DNA of 64,000 nucleotides, taken from NCBI RefSeq assembly GCF_022549355.1, contig NZ_JAKZGL010000008.1, forward strand, positions 1-64,000, given 5' to 3'. The position numbers were made by a program, and so were the translations under genes. Shown piece after piece: positions 44,657 through 53,900 of this stretch (positions within the stretch are counted from its first letter, which is position 1; each line of letters begins with the position of its first letter). The stretch is from Acinetobacter sp. NIPH 2699 (GTDB taxonomy: Bacteria > Pseudomonadota > Gammaproteobacteria > Pseudomonadales > Moraxellaceae). The notes below the pieces were generated by a model, which was not told the origin of the DNA, made no database searches, and was given only the letters and a program-made list of their open reading frames with translations.

Positions 44657-45037
44657 ATGGATGCCATTATTATTGAAGGATTAAAGGTTGATACCGTGAT
44701 TGGTTGTTTCAATTGGGAACGCCAAATTATTCAACCTTTAATGTTAGATCTTACCATTCATAATGATCTTAGTCAGGCTGCACACTCTGACGAGTTAGAC
44801 GATACACTCAACTATGCTCAAATTTGTGAACTTGCAGCCCAAGTGATTCAACAAGCTCAACCTAAACTGATTGAGCATGCAGCTCAGTTAGTGCTTGATT
44901 GTTTATTTTCTACTTTCCCTTCAGTCGAATCGATCATTATCACGATTCGCAAACCTGCAATCATTGCACAAGCTCAAGCAGTAGGAATTCGTCTTGAACG
45001 CAACAGAAACGATTTTTGCGCTCGCACTGGCGAGTAA
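44657..45037 (+). CDS. folB: Dihydroneopterin aldolase
   Basis: A 126-residue FolB-type enzyme that converts dihydroneopterin to 6-hydroxymethyl-dihydropterin in folate synthesis. Typical features: IIIEGLKVDTVIGCFNWER at the N-terminus (substrate-binding Glu), LDDTLNYAQIC in the middle, and LIEHAAQLVLD with the key Glu-His and the closing IRKPAII. The last 44 bases overlap folK in another frame, so folB and folK are coupled, encoding consecutive pathway steps. Confidence 0.92.
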   Translation: MDAIIIEGLKVDTVIGCFNWERQIIQPLMLDLTIHNDLSQAAHSDELDDTLNYAQICELAAQVIQQAQPKLIEHAAQLVLDCLFSTFPSVESIIITIRKPAIIAQAQAVGIRLERNRNDFCARTGE

Positions 45038-45428
45038 TGTTCAACAGCAACAAAACTTTATTTTTGCTTATGCCCAAATTGAAAACTTAGGTATGGTGGA
45101 GTTTTCTCCAATTTATAGCATTCCATGCCGAGATGGGATTGGTGCTGATTATTGGAATTCAGCATGCTTATTAAGAAGTCACTTCGCTGTTGATGAAGTG
45201 ATGGAGATACTCAAAAAACTTGAAGAGCAATCTGGACGTATGCGCCCATCTCACCATATTAGTTTAGATATTGATGTGATTGCGTGGGGCAAGACTTTAG
45301 ACAATATGCAATTTAATCCAAAAAAGTTACCTTTAGCATTAGATGTAAAAATTCCTTTATACGATTTATGGCAGCAAGCTGAACTAAGTTATGATCAAAA
45401 TATACAGTATCCTGTCATTACAATATAA
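44994..45428 (+). CDS. folK: 6-hydroxymethyl-7,8-dihydropterin pyrophosphokinase
   Basis: A 144-residue HPPK. The signature near the middle is GRMRPSHHISLDIDVIAWG, with the D-I-D metal site, and the N-terminal ALALASNVQQQQNF corresponds to the substrate loop. It is slightly shorter than E. coli FolK (159 residues). The start is a TTG at 44994 inside folB, in a different frame; no later ATG would retain the N-terminal domain. This enzyme uses the FolB product, and the overlap suggests coupled translation. Confidence 0.88.
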   Translation: MNATETIFALALASNVQQQQNFIFAYAQIENLGMVEFSPIYSIPCRDGIGADYWNSACLLRSHFAVDEVMEILKKLEEQSGRMRPSHHISLDIDVIAWGKTLDNMQFNPKKLPLALDVKIPLYDLWQQAELSYDQNIQYPVITI

Positions 45429-45466
45429 TTTTTTATAAATAACACGTGAATAATAGGCAGCATTTT

Positions 45467-46018
45467 ATGAAGAAAATTTTATTTTTATCTATGCTAACGG
45501 TTTTACTTTCTGGCTGTGCCGCAATGAGTGTCGAGCAATGCAAAACAGCAAACTGGTTCAATGTCGGTGAGAAAGATGGTTCTGCTGGGCATGAATCACG
45601 TCTCGATAAATATTATTCCTCTTGTCAAAAAGCCAACGTTGTTCCAAACCAAAGTTTATATGAAAAAGGCTACCAAAAAGGCTTAGGTTATTATTGTCGA
45701 CCTGAGACGATCTTTAACGAAGCATTGGATGGACGCGGTGATTTTCGGGTGTGTCCTTTAGACAAACGAGCGTCGCTGCATCGCTATTATCAGGTTGCAA
45801 ATGATTATTATCAGGCAAACGCTGAATTTGATCGTTCACAAAATGATTTAAGTCATTATTTGAAAGAGTTAGAGCGTAAAGATTTAACGTCTAAACAAAG
45901 AGAAGATTATAAGAAGCGTTTAAATAATGTACATTTGAATAGTCGTAGTGTGCAATCACGTTACCATGATGCAGTTCGAAACTTAGAGCGTTTTAAAGCT
46001 GAACATGGTTTACCTTAA
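45467..46018 (+). CDS. DUF2799 lipoprotein
   Basis: A 183-residue lipoprotein with signal peptide and lipobox LLSGCAA (Cys at residue 16). The mature part carries DUF2799 features: CKTANWFNVGEKDGSAGHES, YEKGYQKGLGYYCRPE, and a Cys-containing FRVCPL segment. The C-terminal third is a coiled-coil-like helix (DRSQNDLSHYLKELERKDLT). Function is unknown. I chose the ATG at 45467; an in-frame GTG at 45446 would add seven residues ahead of the signal sequence. A strong palindromic terminator follows. Confidence 0.85.
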   Translation: MKKILFLSMLTVLLSGCAAMSVEQCKTANWFNVGEKDGSAGHESRLDKYYSSCQKANVVPNQSLYEKGYQKGLGYYCRPETIFNEALDGRGDFRVCPLDKRASLHRYYQVANDYYQANAEFDRSQNDLSHYLKELERKDLTSKQREDYKKRLNNVHLNSRSVQSRYHDAVRNLERFKAEHGLP

Positions 46019-46028
46019 TTGAGCAACA

Positions 46029-46062
46029 GGGCGTTATATCATGATATAACGCCCGATTTTTT
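46029..46062. terminator. Bidirectional intrinsic terminator between the DUF2799 and coq7 genes
   Basis: A fully palindromic 26-bp sequence, GGGCGTTATATCA and its complement (13-bp arms, 46029-46054), followed by GATTTTTT. It lies between convergent genes, and its T-tract touches the coq7 stop codon. Confidence 0.9.
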
Positions 46063-46696
46063 AGATGTAATAACTGGTTTTGGTCATGAGTTTTGAAATG
46101 GCGGTCATGGTGATCCGTACAGGCGTGGGTAATTCTACGCCACCAGCTTGTAATGCCGTATCCCGATGATGCAATTCATCTTGATTCATTTGTTCTAAAA
46201 TTTTACGAGAACGCTCATCTTGCTCAGGTAGCTGTTGAAGGTGATCTTGTAAATGCTGGCTGACTTGACGTTCAGTTTCAGCCACAAAACCTAAACTATA
46301 TTTATCACCTGCAATGCCTGCAATTGCACCCATTCCATAAGATAAACCGTACCATAGTGGATTTAAGGCGCTGGTATGGCTATCCAACTCTTTTAAGCGT
46401 TCCTCGCACCAAGCCAAGTGATCCTGTTCTTCAATCGCGGCTTGCTGCATTTCCTGACGAACATGGGGAAGCTTTGCGGTCAATGCCTGACCATGATAAA
46501 GCGCTTGAGCACATACTTCACCACTGTGGTTGACACGCATTAAACCAGCGACATGGCGCGCATCACTGACGCACAATTGTGCAGATTCATCATGTGCAGG
46601 GTTACTACGTTGTGAAGTCGTTGCACCTGGAACTAAACTGCGTAATGCTTGGTCGAAGGAGTGAATGAGTTGATCGAGACCTGTGTACTGACGCAT
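46061..46696 (-). CDS. coq7: Demethoxyubiquinone hydroxylase Coq7
   Basis: A 211-residue diiron hydroxylase of the Coq7/Cat5 family that adds the last ring hydroxyl in ubiquinone synthesis. The carboxylate and His ligands are in RVNHSGEVCAQALYHGQ, IEEQDHLAWCEERL, FVAETERQVSQHL and QDELHHRDTAL. Coq7 replaces UbiF in many gammaproteobacteria. The gene starts three bases after the MFS gene on the same strand, so they are cotranscribed. Confidence 0.93.
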   Translation of the reverse strand: MRQYTGLDQLIHSFDQALRSLVPGATTSQRSNPAHDESAQLCVSDARHVAGLMRVNHSGEVCAQALYHGQALTAKLPHVRQEMQQAAIEEQDHLAWCEERLKELDSHTSALNPLWYGLSYGMGAIAGIAGDKYSLGFVAETERQVSQHLQDHLQQLPEQDERSRKILEQMNQDELHHRDTALQAGGVELPTPVRITMTAISKLMTKTSYYI

Positions 46697-46699
46697 AGA

Positions 46700-48022
46700 T
46701 TAATCCTCTAAAGTATTGGGAGCACTGTCCAATAAAGGTTTTAGGCGTTTTAATAACCAAAATGTATAAATTGCGCTTAAAACAGCAGTAATCGTAAATA
46801 AGATTTTAATATCAATTTGCAAAATGCTTAAGATTAAAATTGAGAAAATTGCTGAAGAGACCATAAATATAGCATTTAGAATGTTATTTGCGGCAACAAC
46901 GCGAGCACGGTGAGAGCGTGGTGAATAGGCTTGCATCATTGCATATAGGGGAACGATATAGAATCCACCACTGATGCCTAGCAAAGTGACTGCAATCATC
47001 ACATGATAATACACAGCGCCTTCGGTGAAGATATCTTTTAATGTCAGTAATTCACCCGTACGTTCAGGGACAAAAGCCAAGCTAGCAGCCAGATAAAACG
47101 CGAAAACCGTTAAACCAATCGCACCGTAAGGGACCATTTTGATATTGATTTCAGTCCCACCAATTCGTCGACATAGTAAAGAGCCAACACCGATACCGAC
47201 AGAGAAAAAGGTCAGTAGTAAACTGACGACATTTTCAGAAGCATGAAGATTTTGTTGGGTCAACTGTGGAATCTGAGTTAAATAGGTTGCTCCATAAAAC
47301 CAATACCAAGAGTTGCCGAGCAAAATCATAAAAATAACAGGAATACCTTTTACGTATTTAACTGTTTGAAAACTGGTACGAAAAAAGTTCCAGTCTATTT
47401 TTAAATCTGGTGCAGCAACTTTCTGGGGGAGAATAAATCGACTACTAAAATAGCCTAAGCAAGCAATCGCGACAACCGTAATACTAATCCACAATAAATT
47501 GCCTGCTGAAATGGCGATTACAGCGCCACCTAAGATCATCCCGAATAAAATAGCGATAGATGTACCAGACTGGAACAGTGCATTTCCAGACATCAACTCA
47601 TTGGGTTTTAATATTTCAGGAAGAATGGCGTATTTTATCGGACCAAAACAGGTTGAATGTGTGCCCATTAAAAAAAGTGCCAATAACAGTAACCACAAAT
47701 TACCGAGTAAGAAACCTACGGTACCGATCAGCATAATCACAATTTCAACGAGTTTAAGCAAACGAACCAATTGTGATCTTTCATATTTATCAGCAACTTG
47801 ACCAGCAGTTGCGGAAAAGAAAAAGTAAGGCAAAATAAACAGCAAAGCGGCTAAATTATTGAGTGTACTGACAGCAGCGGTTTGTTGTTGAATCCAACCA
47901 TAAGTAATGACTAAAAGAAGGGCTTGCTTATAGACATTATCATTCAGCGCACCGAAAAATTGAGTGAAAAACATCGGGGCGAACCGACGTGATGTCATTA
48001 AGCGCTCATCTTGTTTCATCAT
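46700..48022 (-). CDS. MFS transporter, LplT-like lysophospholipid transporter
   Basis: A 440-residue major facilitator protein with twelve predicted helices. The N-terminal FFGALNDNVYKQALLLVITYG and FLMGTHSTCFGPIKYAILPEIL are characteristic of the LplT / acyl-GPE acyltransferase MFS group that flips lysophospholipids across the inner membrane for re-acylation. No acyltransferase domain is fused here. It forms a two-gene unit with coq7, which starts three bases after its stop. Substrate assignment is by family. Confidence 0.82.
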   Translation of the reverse strand: MMKQDERLMTSRRFAPMFFTQFFGALNDNVYKQALLLVITYGWIQQQTAAVSTLNNLAALLFILPYFFFSATAGQVADKYERSQLVRLLKLVEIVIMLIGTVGFLLGNLWLLLLALFLMGTHSTCFGPIKYAILPEILKPNELMSGNALFQSGTSIAILFGMILGGAVIAISAGNLLWISITVVAIACLGYFSSRFILPQKVAAPDLKIDWNFFRTSFQTVKYVKGIPVIFMILLGNSWYWFYGATYLTQIPQLTQQNLHASENVVSLLLTFFSVGIGVGSLLCRRIGGTEINIKMVPYGAIGLTVFAFYLAASLAFVPERTGELLTLKDIFTEGAVYYHVMIAVTLLGISGGFYIVPLYAMMQAYSPRSHRARVVAANNILNAIFMVSSAIFSILILSILQIDIKILFTITAVLSAIYTFWLLKRLKPLLDSAPNTLED

Positions 48023-48185
48023 GTGTTCACTTCATTGTGATTTATAAAAAATTGTGACGTACTGTAAACATACTAGAAAATACATGTATGATACTTTCAT
48101 GTTTGATTGGATGAAAAATCAAAGATTTGAACAAGTTTTCAGCCATCAAAAACGATAAATTAAAAAAGTAAGTTTAGAGTACTAC

Positions 48186-50891
48186 ATGCTATCTAAATCT
48201 AAGTTTAAACAGTCAACATTAGTTCATTCTATGCATTTAATTTTTAAAATGCAGAGCTTTCCTAAACTTATTTGTAGCGGTTTTTTGATTAGTTGTTTTA
48301 TATCAAATGCTTATGCAGATGATCAAGCTGCTGAGGTGACTGAAAATCAAACAATTGAGCGGATGAAAGATCAGGTGAAGGCTATTCCTGCTCCAGAAAT
48401 CCCAATTCAAGCATTTCAAATAGATCAACAAAGTTACAATCCAGCACAAGACAGTATGGCTGCACTGCAACAACAGGAACAGGCAGCACATCAAATTGAT
48501 GTACTGAAACCGATCGAGTTGGATGAGCGTTTAGACAATTTGCCTGTGATCACTGTTGATCAAAATATGGCAAATGAAATTTTTCAGGTGGCAGAAGATG
48601 CAAAAAATCAAGCACAGGCCCATCGAGAAGATACTGCTAAAAACACAGATATTTTAGTCAATGAGGCATCACAGACCGAATTGACCGAGATCAGTCAAGC
48701 GCCTATTAATATTAATCAGTTGATGCAAGATATCCAAACCGATAGTCAGATCATCGTTGAAGCAAATGAATCAGGGAAGACATTATCTGAATTTCAGGTT
48801 CCAACAGATCAAGCGCAAGAAAAAGTTGGTTTTTTTAAACGGATTTGGAATAGATTACGTCCAGAGAATTTGCTTGGTGCAGATAAAATTCCTCGTATTA
48901 GTGCGGATGTGACAGGTGCACCTCCGATACTTGCAGCAAATATTAAAGCTAAGCTATCGAGTTTTACTCAGGAAGCTTTCGAAGAGTTTAATGTGGCTTT
49001 GCCTCAGTTACGGGTACTGACCAATCAAGCAGCGCAAGCCGTCGGTTATTATGATGCGACCTATACCTTTGAAAAGCTGAGTGACAGCAAAGTCAAAGTG
49101 AACGTTGTGCCAAATGAACCGGTTAAAATAAAAGAACAAAATATTGAATATACGGGTGCAGGTGAAAATGTTCCTCAATTCCAAGTGATTCGTTTGATTC
49201 CTGAACAGGATGAGGGTGATATTTTCAATCATGGCATATATGAGGCGACAAAAAATAAAATTGCAACAACGGCTTCAGACAATGGTTTCTTTGATGCATT
49301 TTGGCGATTGCATGATGTTAAAATTAGCCAGCCTGAGAAAACAGCAGAAATTAATTTAAAATATGAAACAGGCGACCGTTACAAACTCAAACAAGTCGAA
49401 TATAAGATGAGTGATCCGAGCAAGCCCTTACCACTAACACAGAAAGTGCTTGATAGCCTTGTTCCTTGGAAAGAGAGTGATGATTATGCTTTTTGGCGTG
49501 TCAATCTTTTAGCGAATAATTTAACCAATACTCGTTATTTTAATTACACCTTGGTTGATACCATCAAACCTGATCAAATCCAACCGCCTTTAGACTTGCC
49601 ACCTGATTTGCAAGCACTGGTCGATCAACAACGTGTCGAGCAATCCCAGCTTTTAAATACGCAACAAAAAGCTGATCTAGCGCGACAGAAAGCGACCTCT
49701 GCCGAAGAAGTCACACAAGACGTTGTGGATGAATCCCAGTTCTCTGGGAGTGAACCAGCGCAAGCTTATTCTTTGGCACGAGCGATGCCTGATACTCACG
49801 ACGATGAAGTTGATCGTAAAGGGCTTGAAGAACAAGCACGCTTAGAAAGAAAAATTCCTGTTGTGGTCACCTTAAATGCTGATCGCTTAAATAGTATAGA
49901 GACAGGTGTTGGTTATGGTACTGATACAGGTGCGCGTATCCGTACGCAGTATCGTCGTGCAATTGTCAATAAATATGGACATGCTTTTGATGCCAACGTT
50001 GAGGTTTCAGAAATTCGCCAATCAATAGATGGGCGCTATAGCATTCCTTATAAGCATCCATTAAATGATTACTTCAACCTTGTGGGGGGGTATGAGCGCG
50101 AAGATCGAGATGATATTGGTCCGAATATTGGTTTATTGGTTGAGTCGGCTGTTCTCGGTGGTGAGCGTGTCATTAAAAACCCACTTGGTAATTGGCAGCA
50201 TACTTTTGGCTTACGTTATCGTTTGGACCGCCTAACAGAAAGAGGTAATGTTGATATTTCAGAATTACCAGATGCTTTTAGAGCAGCAGGTATAAACTCT
50301 GAGCAACAATCATTACTGTTAGGTTATGAAATTTCGAAAACAAATACCAATACACGATTAAACCCAACCAAAGGTTTTAAACAGATTTATAAGCTTGAAT
50401 TAGGATCGGAATCACTCCTTTCAGATGCCAATATGGCGATTTTGGGCGCAGGTTGGAGATTTATTTACTCGCTAGGAGAAAATGAAAATCATCAATTTGT
50501 AGGACGTGGTGATGCCAGTTATATTTTTACCGATGATTTTAACAAAGTTCCTTATAATTTGCGTTTCTTTACGGGGGGCGATCAGTCCTTACGCGGATTC
50601 GATTATAAAAGTCTATCCCCAGAAATAGATGGATATAAGATTGGTGGACAGGCCTTAGGGGTTGGATCTTTAGAATATAACTATCAATTTAAAGATGGTT
50701 GGCGTGCTGCGGTTTTTTCTGACTTTGGTAATGCTTTTGATAAAGAATTTAGTAATCCAACCGAATATAGTGTAGGTGTTGGTATTCGCTGGAGATCTCC
50801 GATTGGTCCAATTCGTTTGGATGTGGCATCGGGTATTTCTAATGAAAACCGTCCGATTCGATTGCACTTCTTTATTGGTTCACAACTTTAA
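48186..50891 (+). CDS. tamA: Outer-membrane autotransporter assembly factor TamA (Omp85 family), with extended N-terminus
   Basis: A 901-residue Omp85 protein, longer than E. coli TamA (577). A signal peptide ends near SNAYADDQAAEV. Residues about 50-215 are a Gln/Ala-rich low-complexity region not seen in E. coli. POTRA-like domains run from about 235 to 470 (RISADVTGAPPILAANIK ... NEPVKIKEQNIEYTG). A second Gln/Glu-rich insert (about 477-560) precedes the 16-strand barrel, which has VGYGTDTGARIRTQYRR, FFTGGDQSLRGFDYKSLSP and the C-terminal beta-signal ending FIGSQL. The weak ribosome-binding site leaves later starts (48231, 48249) possible. tamB follows after 46 bases. Confidence 0.9.
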   Translation: MLSKSKFKQSTLVHSMHLIFKMQSFPKLICSGFLISCFISNAYADDQAAEVTENQTIERMKDQVKAIPAPEIPIQAFQIDQQSYNPAQDSMAALQQQEQAAHQIDVLKPIELDERLDNLPVITVDQNMANEIFQVAEDAKNQAQAHREDTAKNTDILVNEASQTELTEISQAPININQLMQDIQTDSQIIVEANESGKTLSEFQVPTDQAQEKVGFFKRIWNRLRPENLLGADKIPRISADVTGAPPILAANIKAKLSSFTQEAFEEFNVALPQLRVLTNQAAQAVGYYDATYTFEKLSDSKVKVNVVPNEPVKIKEQNIEYTGAGENVPQFQVIRLIPEQDEGDIFNHGIYEATKNKIATTASDNGFFDAFWRLHDVKISQPEKTAEINLKYETGDRYKLKQVEYKMSDPSKPLPLTQKVLDSLVPWKESDDYAFWRVNLLANNLTNTRYFNYTLVDTIKPDQIQPPLDLPPDLQALVDQQRVEQSQLLNTQQKADLARQKATSAEEVTQDVVDESQFSGSEPAQAYSLARAMPDTHDDEVDRKGLEEQARLERKIPVVVTLNADRLNSIETGVGYGTDTGARIRTQYRRAIVNKYGHAFDANVEVSEIRQSIDGRYSIPYKHPLNDYFNLVGGYEREDRDDIGPNIGLLVESAVLGGERVIKNPLGNWQHTFGLRYRLDRLTERGNVDISELPDAFRAAGINSEQQSLLLGYEISKTNTNTRLNPTKGFKQIYKLELGSESLLSDANMAILGAGWRFIYSLGENENHQFVGRGDASYIFTDDFNKVPYNLRFFTGGDQSLRGFDYKSLSPEIDGYKIGGQALGVGSLEYNYQFKDGWRAAVFSDFGNAFDKEFSNPTEYSVGVGIRWRSPIGPIRLDVASGISNENRPIRLHFFIGSQL

Positions 50892-50937
50892 AGACTTTTT
50901 TATAACCCTTTAAAAGGGAAACAATTTTAGGTTCATT

Positions 50938-53900
50938 ATGACGGAAGCAGAACAGCAACTCAAACCTCCAACTGCACCAAGACAGGAACGGCGTATTCTT
51001 CGGAGTATCGTGCTGGTGGTGCTGTTCATTCTTTTATTTTTGGTCAGCTCGTTATTTGTGATGATGTCAACAGATAAGGGCAGTCGTTTTTTACTAGATC
51101 GTGTCCTACAAGGCCAAAAAATAATTCAATACGAATATGGAAGCGGGAATTTATTAAGAGGTATTATTCTAAAAAACATTCTGGTGAAATTAGAGGCAGT
51201 TGATGTTTCTTTGGATCGTGCAGATGTTTCTTTAGGGTGGAGAGCAATATTAAACAAAGAATTACATTTGAGTCATGCCGATATTTCCAATCTAAGCATT
51301 ATCAATAAAAAGCCGCCCTCAGGTAAACCGTTCGAGTTCGCGCCAATTAAACTTCCATTTGTACTTCGTATTGATAAAGCGACTGTAGATCATTTGGAAA
51401 TAAAAACAACAACCTCAAAAATTGATTTTAATGATATTTATTTAAAAGATGCACTTTGGTCCGATACGAAATTAGAGTTTGAAGATTCTCGTATGGATAT
51501 GGGTTATTTGGCCGTTAAAAATGCGACAGGTCAGATGGATTTTAATGGGAAATATCCTTTAGATCTAAAAGCAGATCTGATTATTCCAGCTCTAAAAAGT
51601 ATTGATGTTCATACGATCAAGGTTGTGGCGACAGGCACATTAGATACCTTGAGAGCAGGTGTGGCGACTCAAACTCCAGATTTGCTGACAGGTTGGGCTG
51701 TGGTTCATCCTGTACGTGATCAGGTGCCAATGAAGGGTGCATTGTTATTCAAAAATTACCATCTTCCTATCATGAAAGAGCAAAAACTTTTTGCGAAAGA
51801 CGGTATTGCTAGATTTAGTGGTGATATTGAAAAGTTGACTCTAAGCTTGGATACAGACCTGAAAGGTGAGCAACTTCCTGAAGGAAAGTATAATGCGCTT
51901 ATGGAAACCGATCTTAAAAATCAACTGAATATTCAGGATTTTAACGGTCAGTTAATGGATGGTTCGGTTGGGTTAAAAGGATTTGTAAACTGGAATGAAC
52001 AGGTGTCATGGGATATCAAAGGGCGATTAGATCGCTTAAACCCAAAAGACAAAACACTACCGCAAGTTGCTCAAGATTTTTTACCTCCAAGCTTAGATGC
52101 AAACATAAGTACTTCGGGTTCATTAAAAAATGGGTTAGCATTGAATGCTCAGTTGGCCTTTGATAAATATGAATCTTGGCAGGTCAAATTAAATCAGCCT
52201 GAAGAAAAGAATAATAAGCCTCAACCAATGGTGTTAGATATTGCTTGGCAAGGTATTGATCGAGCGATGCCTTATATTGGCTGGTTAAGTAGTGCAGATG
52301 GTCAAACCAATGTGACCTTACAGGAAAATCAGCAAGACATTCATCTTACAACTACTGTGAGTCCCCATGAGCAAGGTTTATTGCCAGCAGGGAAATATGA
52401 TGCACAAGTTGATTTGAAATCGAATATTTTAAATGTTGAGAATTTTCTTTATCAAGCGGATAAAGGCAGTCTAACTGGACAAGCGAAGGTTAAATTACCG
52501 CATGAAAAGCAGCAATTGTCATGGCAAGCGCAACTCAAAGCACAAGACTTTAATCCTCAAACGGTCGTTGCTACAGCCCCTGTAAACTTATTGAATGGTG
52601 AGATCAAAGCGTCTGGGTTTGCAAAACCGAATCAGCAGATCATCCAACTCGAACAGATTAATTTAAAAGGGCAACTGGCACAGGCCAATCAAAAAGAAAC
52701 GATTGAGTTGCAGGGGAAAAGCACAGCAACACTTATATTTGATGATGTTCAAGCTGGCGGTGGATTCAAAAGTTTTTCTGTAGATTATGACGGTTCATTA
52801 AATGCTTTAAATCAAGGCAAGGGATTATTAAAAATTAATGTCGCAGGAACACCGAGCAAGATTCAAATTAATGAGTTGAAGCATGATGGTGTGGCTGGAA
52901 AAATGTTTGCAACAGGTACGGTTGATCTTCAAGATAAGCTCGGCTGGAACATGGAAATGTCTTTAGTTCGCTTTAAGCCACAGTACTTTGTTTCTAGTCT
53001 TAAAGGTGAAGTTTCAGGTCATGTAAAAACACAAGGGGTTTGGTCAGAGCAGATCAAGCGTATTGATATTCGTCAGCTCAATGCAGCTGGTACGCTCAAT
53101 AATAAAACAATACGTGGACGTGGAAATCTTTCCGTATTATTGGATTCAAACCAGACTGGTTTCTTACCGCAGCAGTTTGAAGCAAATAATTTATTTTTTG
53201 CTTATGGACAAAACCAGCTTCAAGCAACTGGAAATGCACAAAGTTTACAATTTAAAGTGAATGCGCCTGCATTATATGAGTTATATCCTAGCCTACGTGG
53301 GCGGGCTTACGGCAGTTTAAATGTGCAGTCGCAACCACGTCTACGAGCAACTGCAAATATCGCAGTCGATGACTTTGCTTTTAGTGATTTAGCAAGTGTC
53401 AAATCCTTACGTATACAAGGTGAGTTACCAACTTCAGAAACAACGCCAACGCAATTGACTGCAACATTGGATCACCTACGCAGTGGTAAACGTGAAATTG
53501 AAAAGGCGACAGTTAATTTATCGGGAACACGAAAAGCGCATCTGTTAAAACTAGAAAGTAAAAATGCTCAGACCAATTTTTATGTGCAGCTTGCTGGTGG
53601 TTTTAACCAAAACAACGATTGGTTAGGGCAAATTCAAAAAGGAAAACTTAACTCTCGTCGTATTAATTTAGTACAAAACCAAAATACTCCTGTCATCTAT
53701 ACAAATGCACGATCAGAGTTATATGTTGGTCAACATTGCTGGCAAAGTGCGGAAAGTCAATTATGTTTAGATCAACCTGCTCGTATCAGTAAAGAAAAAG
53801 GCAGTTTTTCATTTATTACCAAAGATTTAGACTTAAAAGACTTTGCAGCATTCATGCCCGATGGTTTGGCTGTGACAGGACAATTGAATGGTTATGCCCG

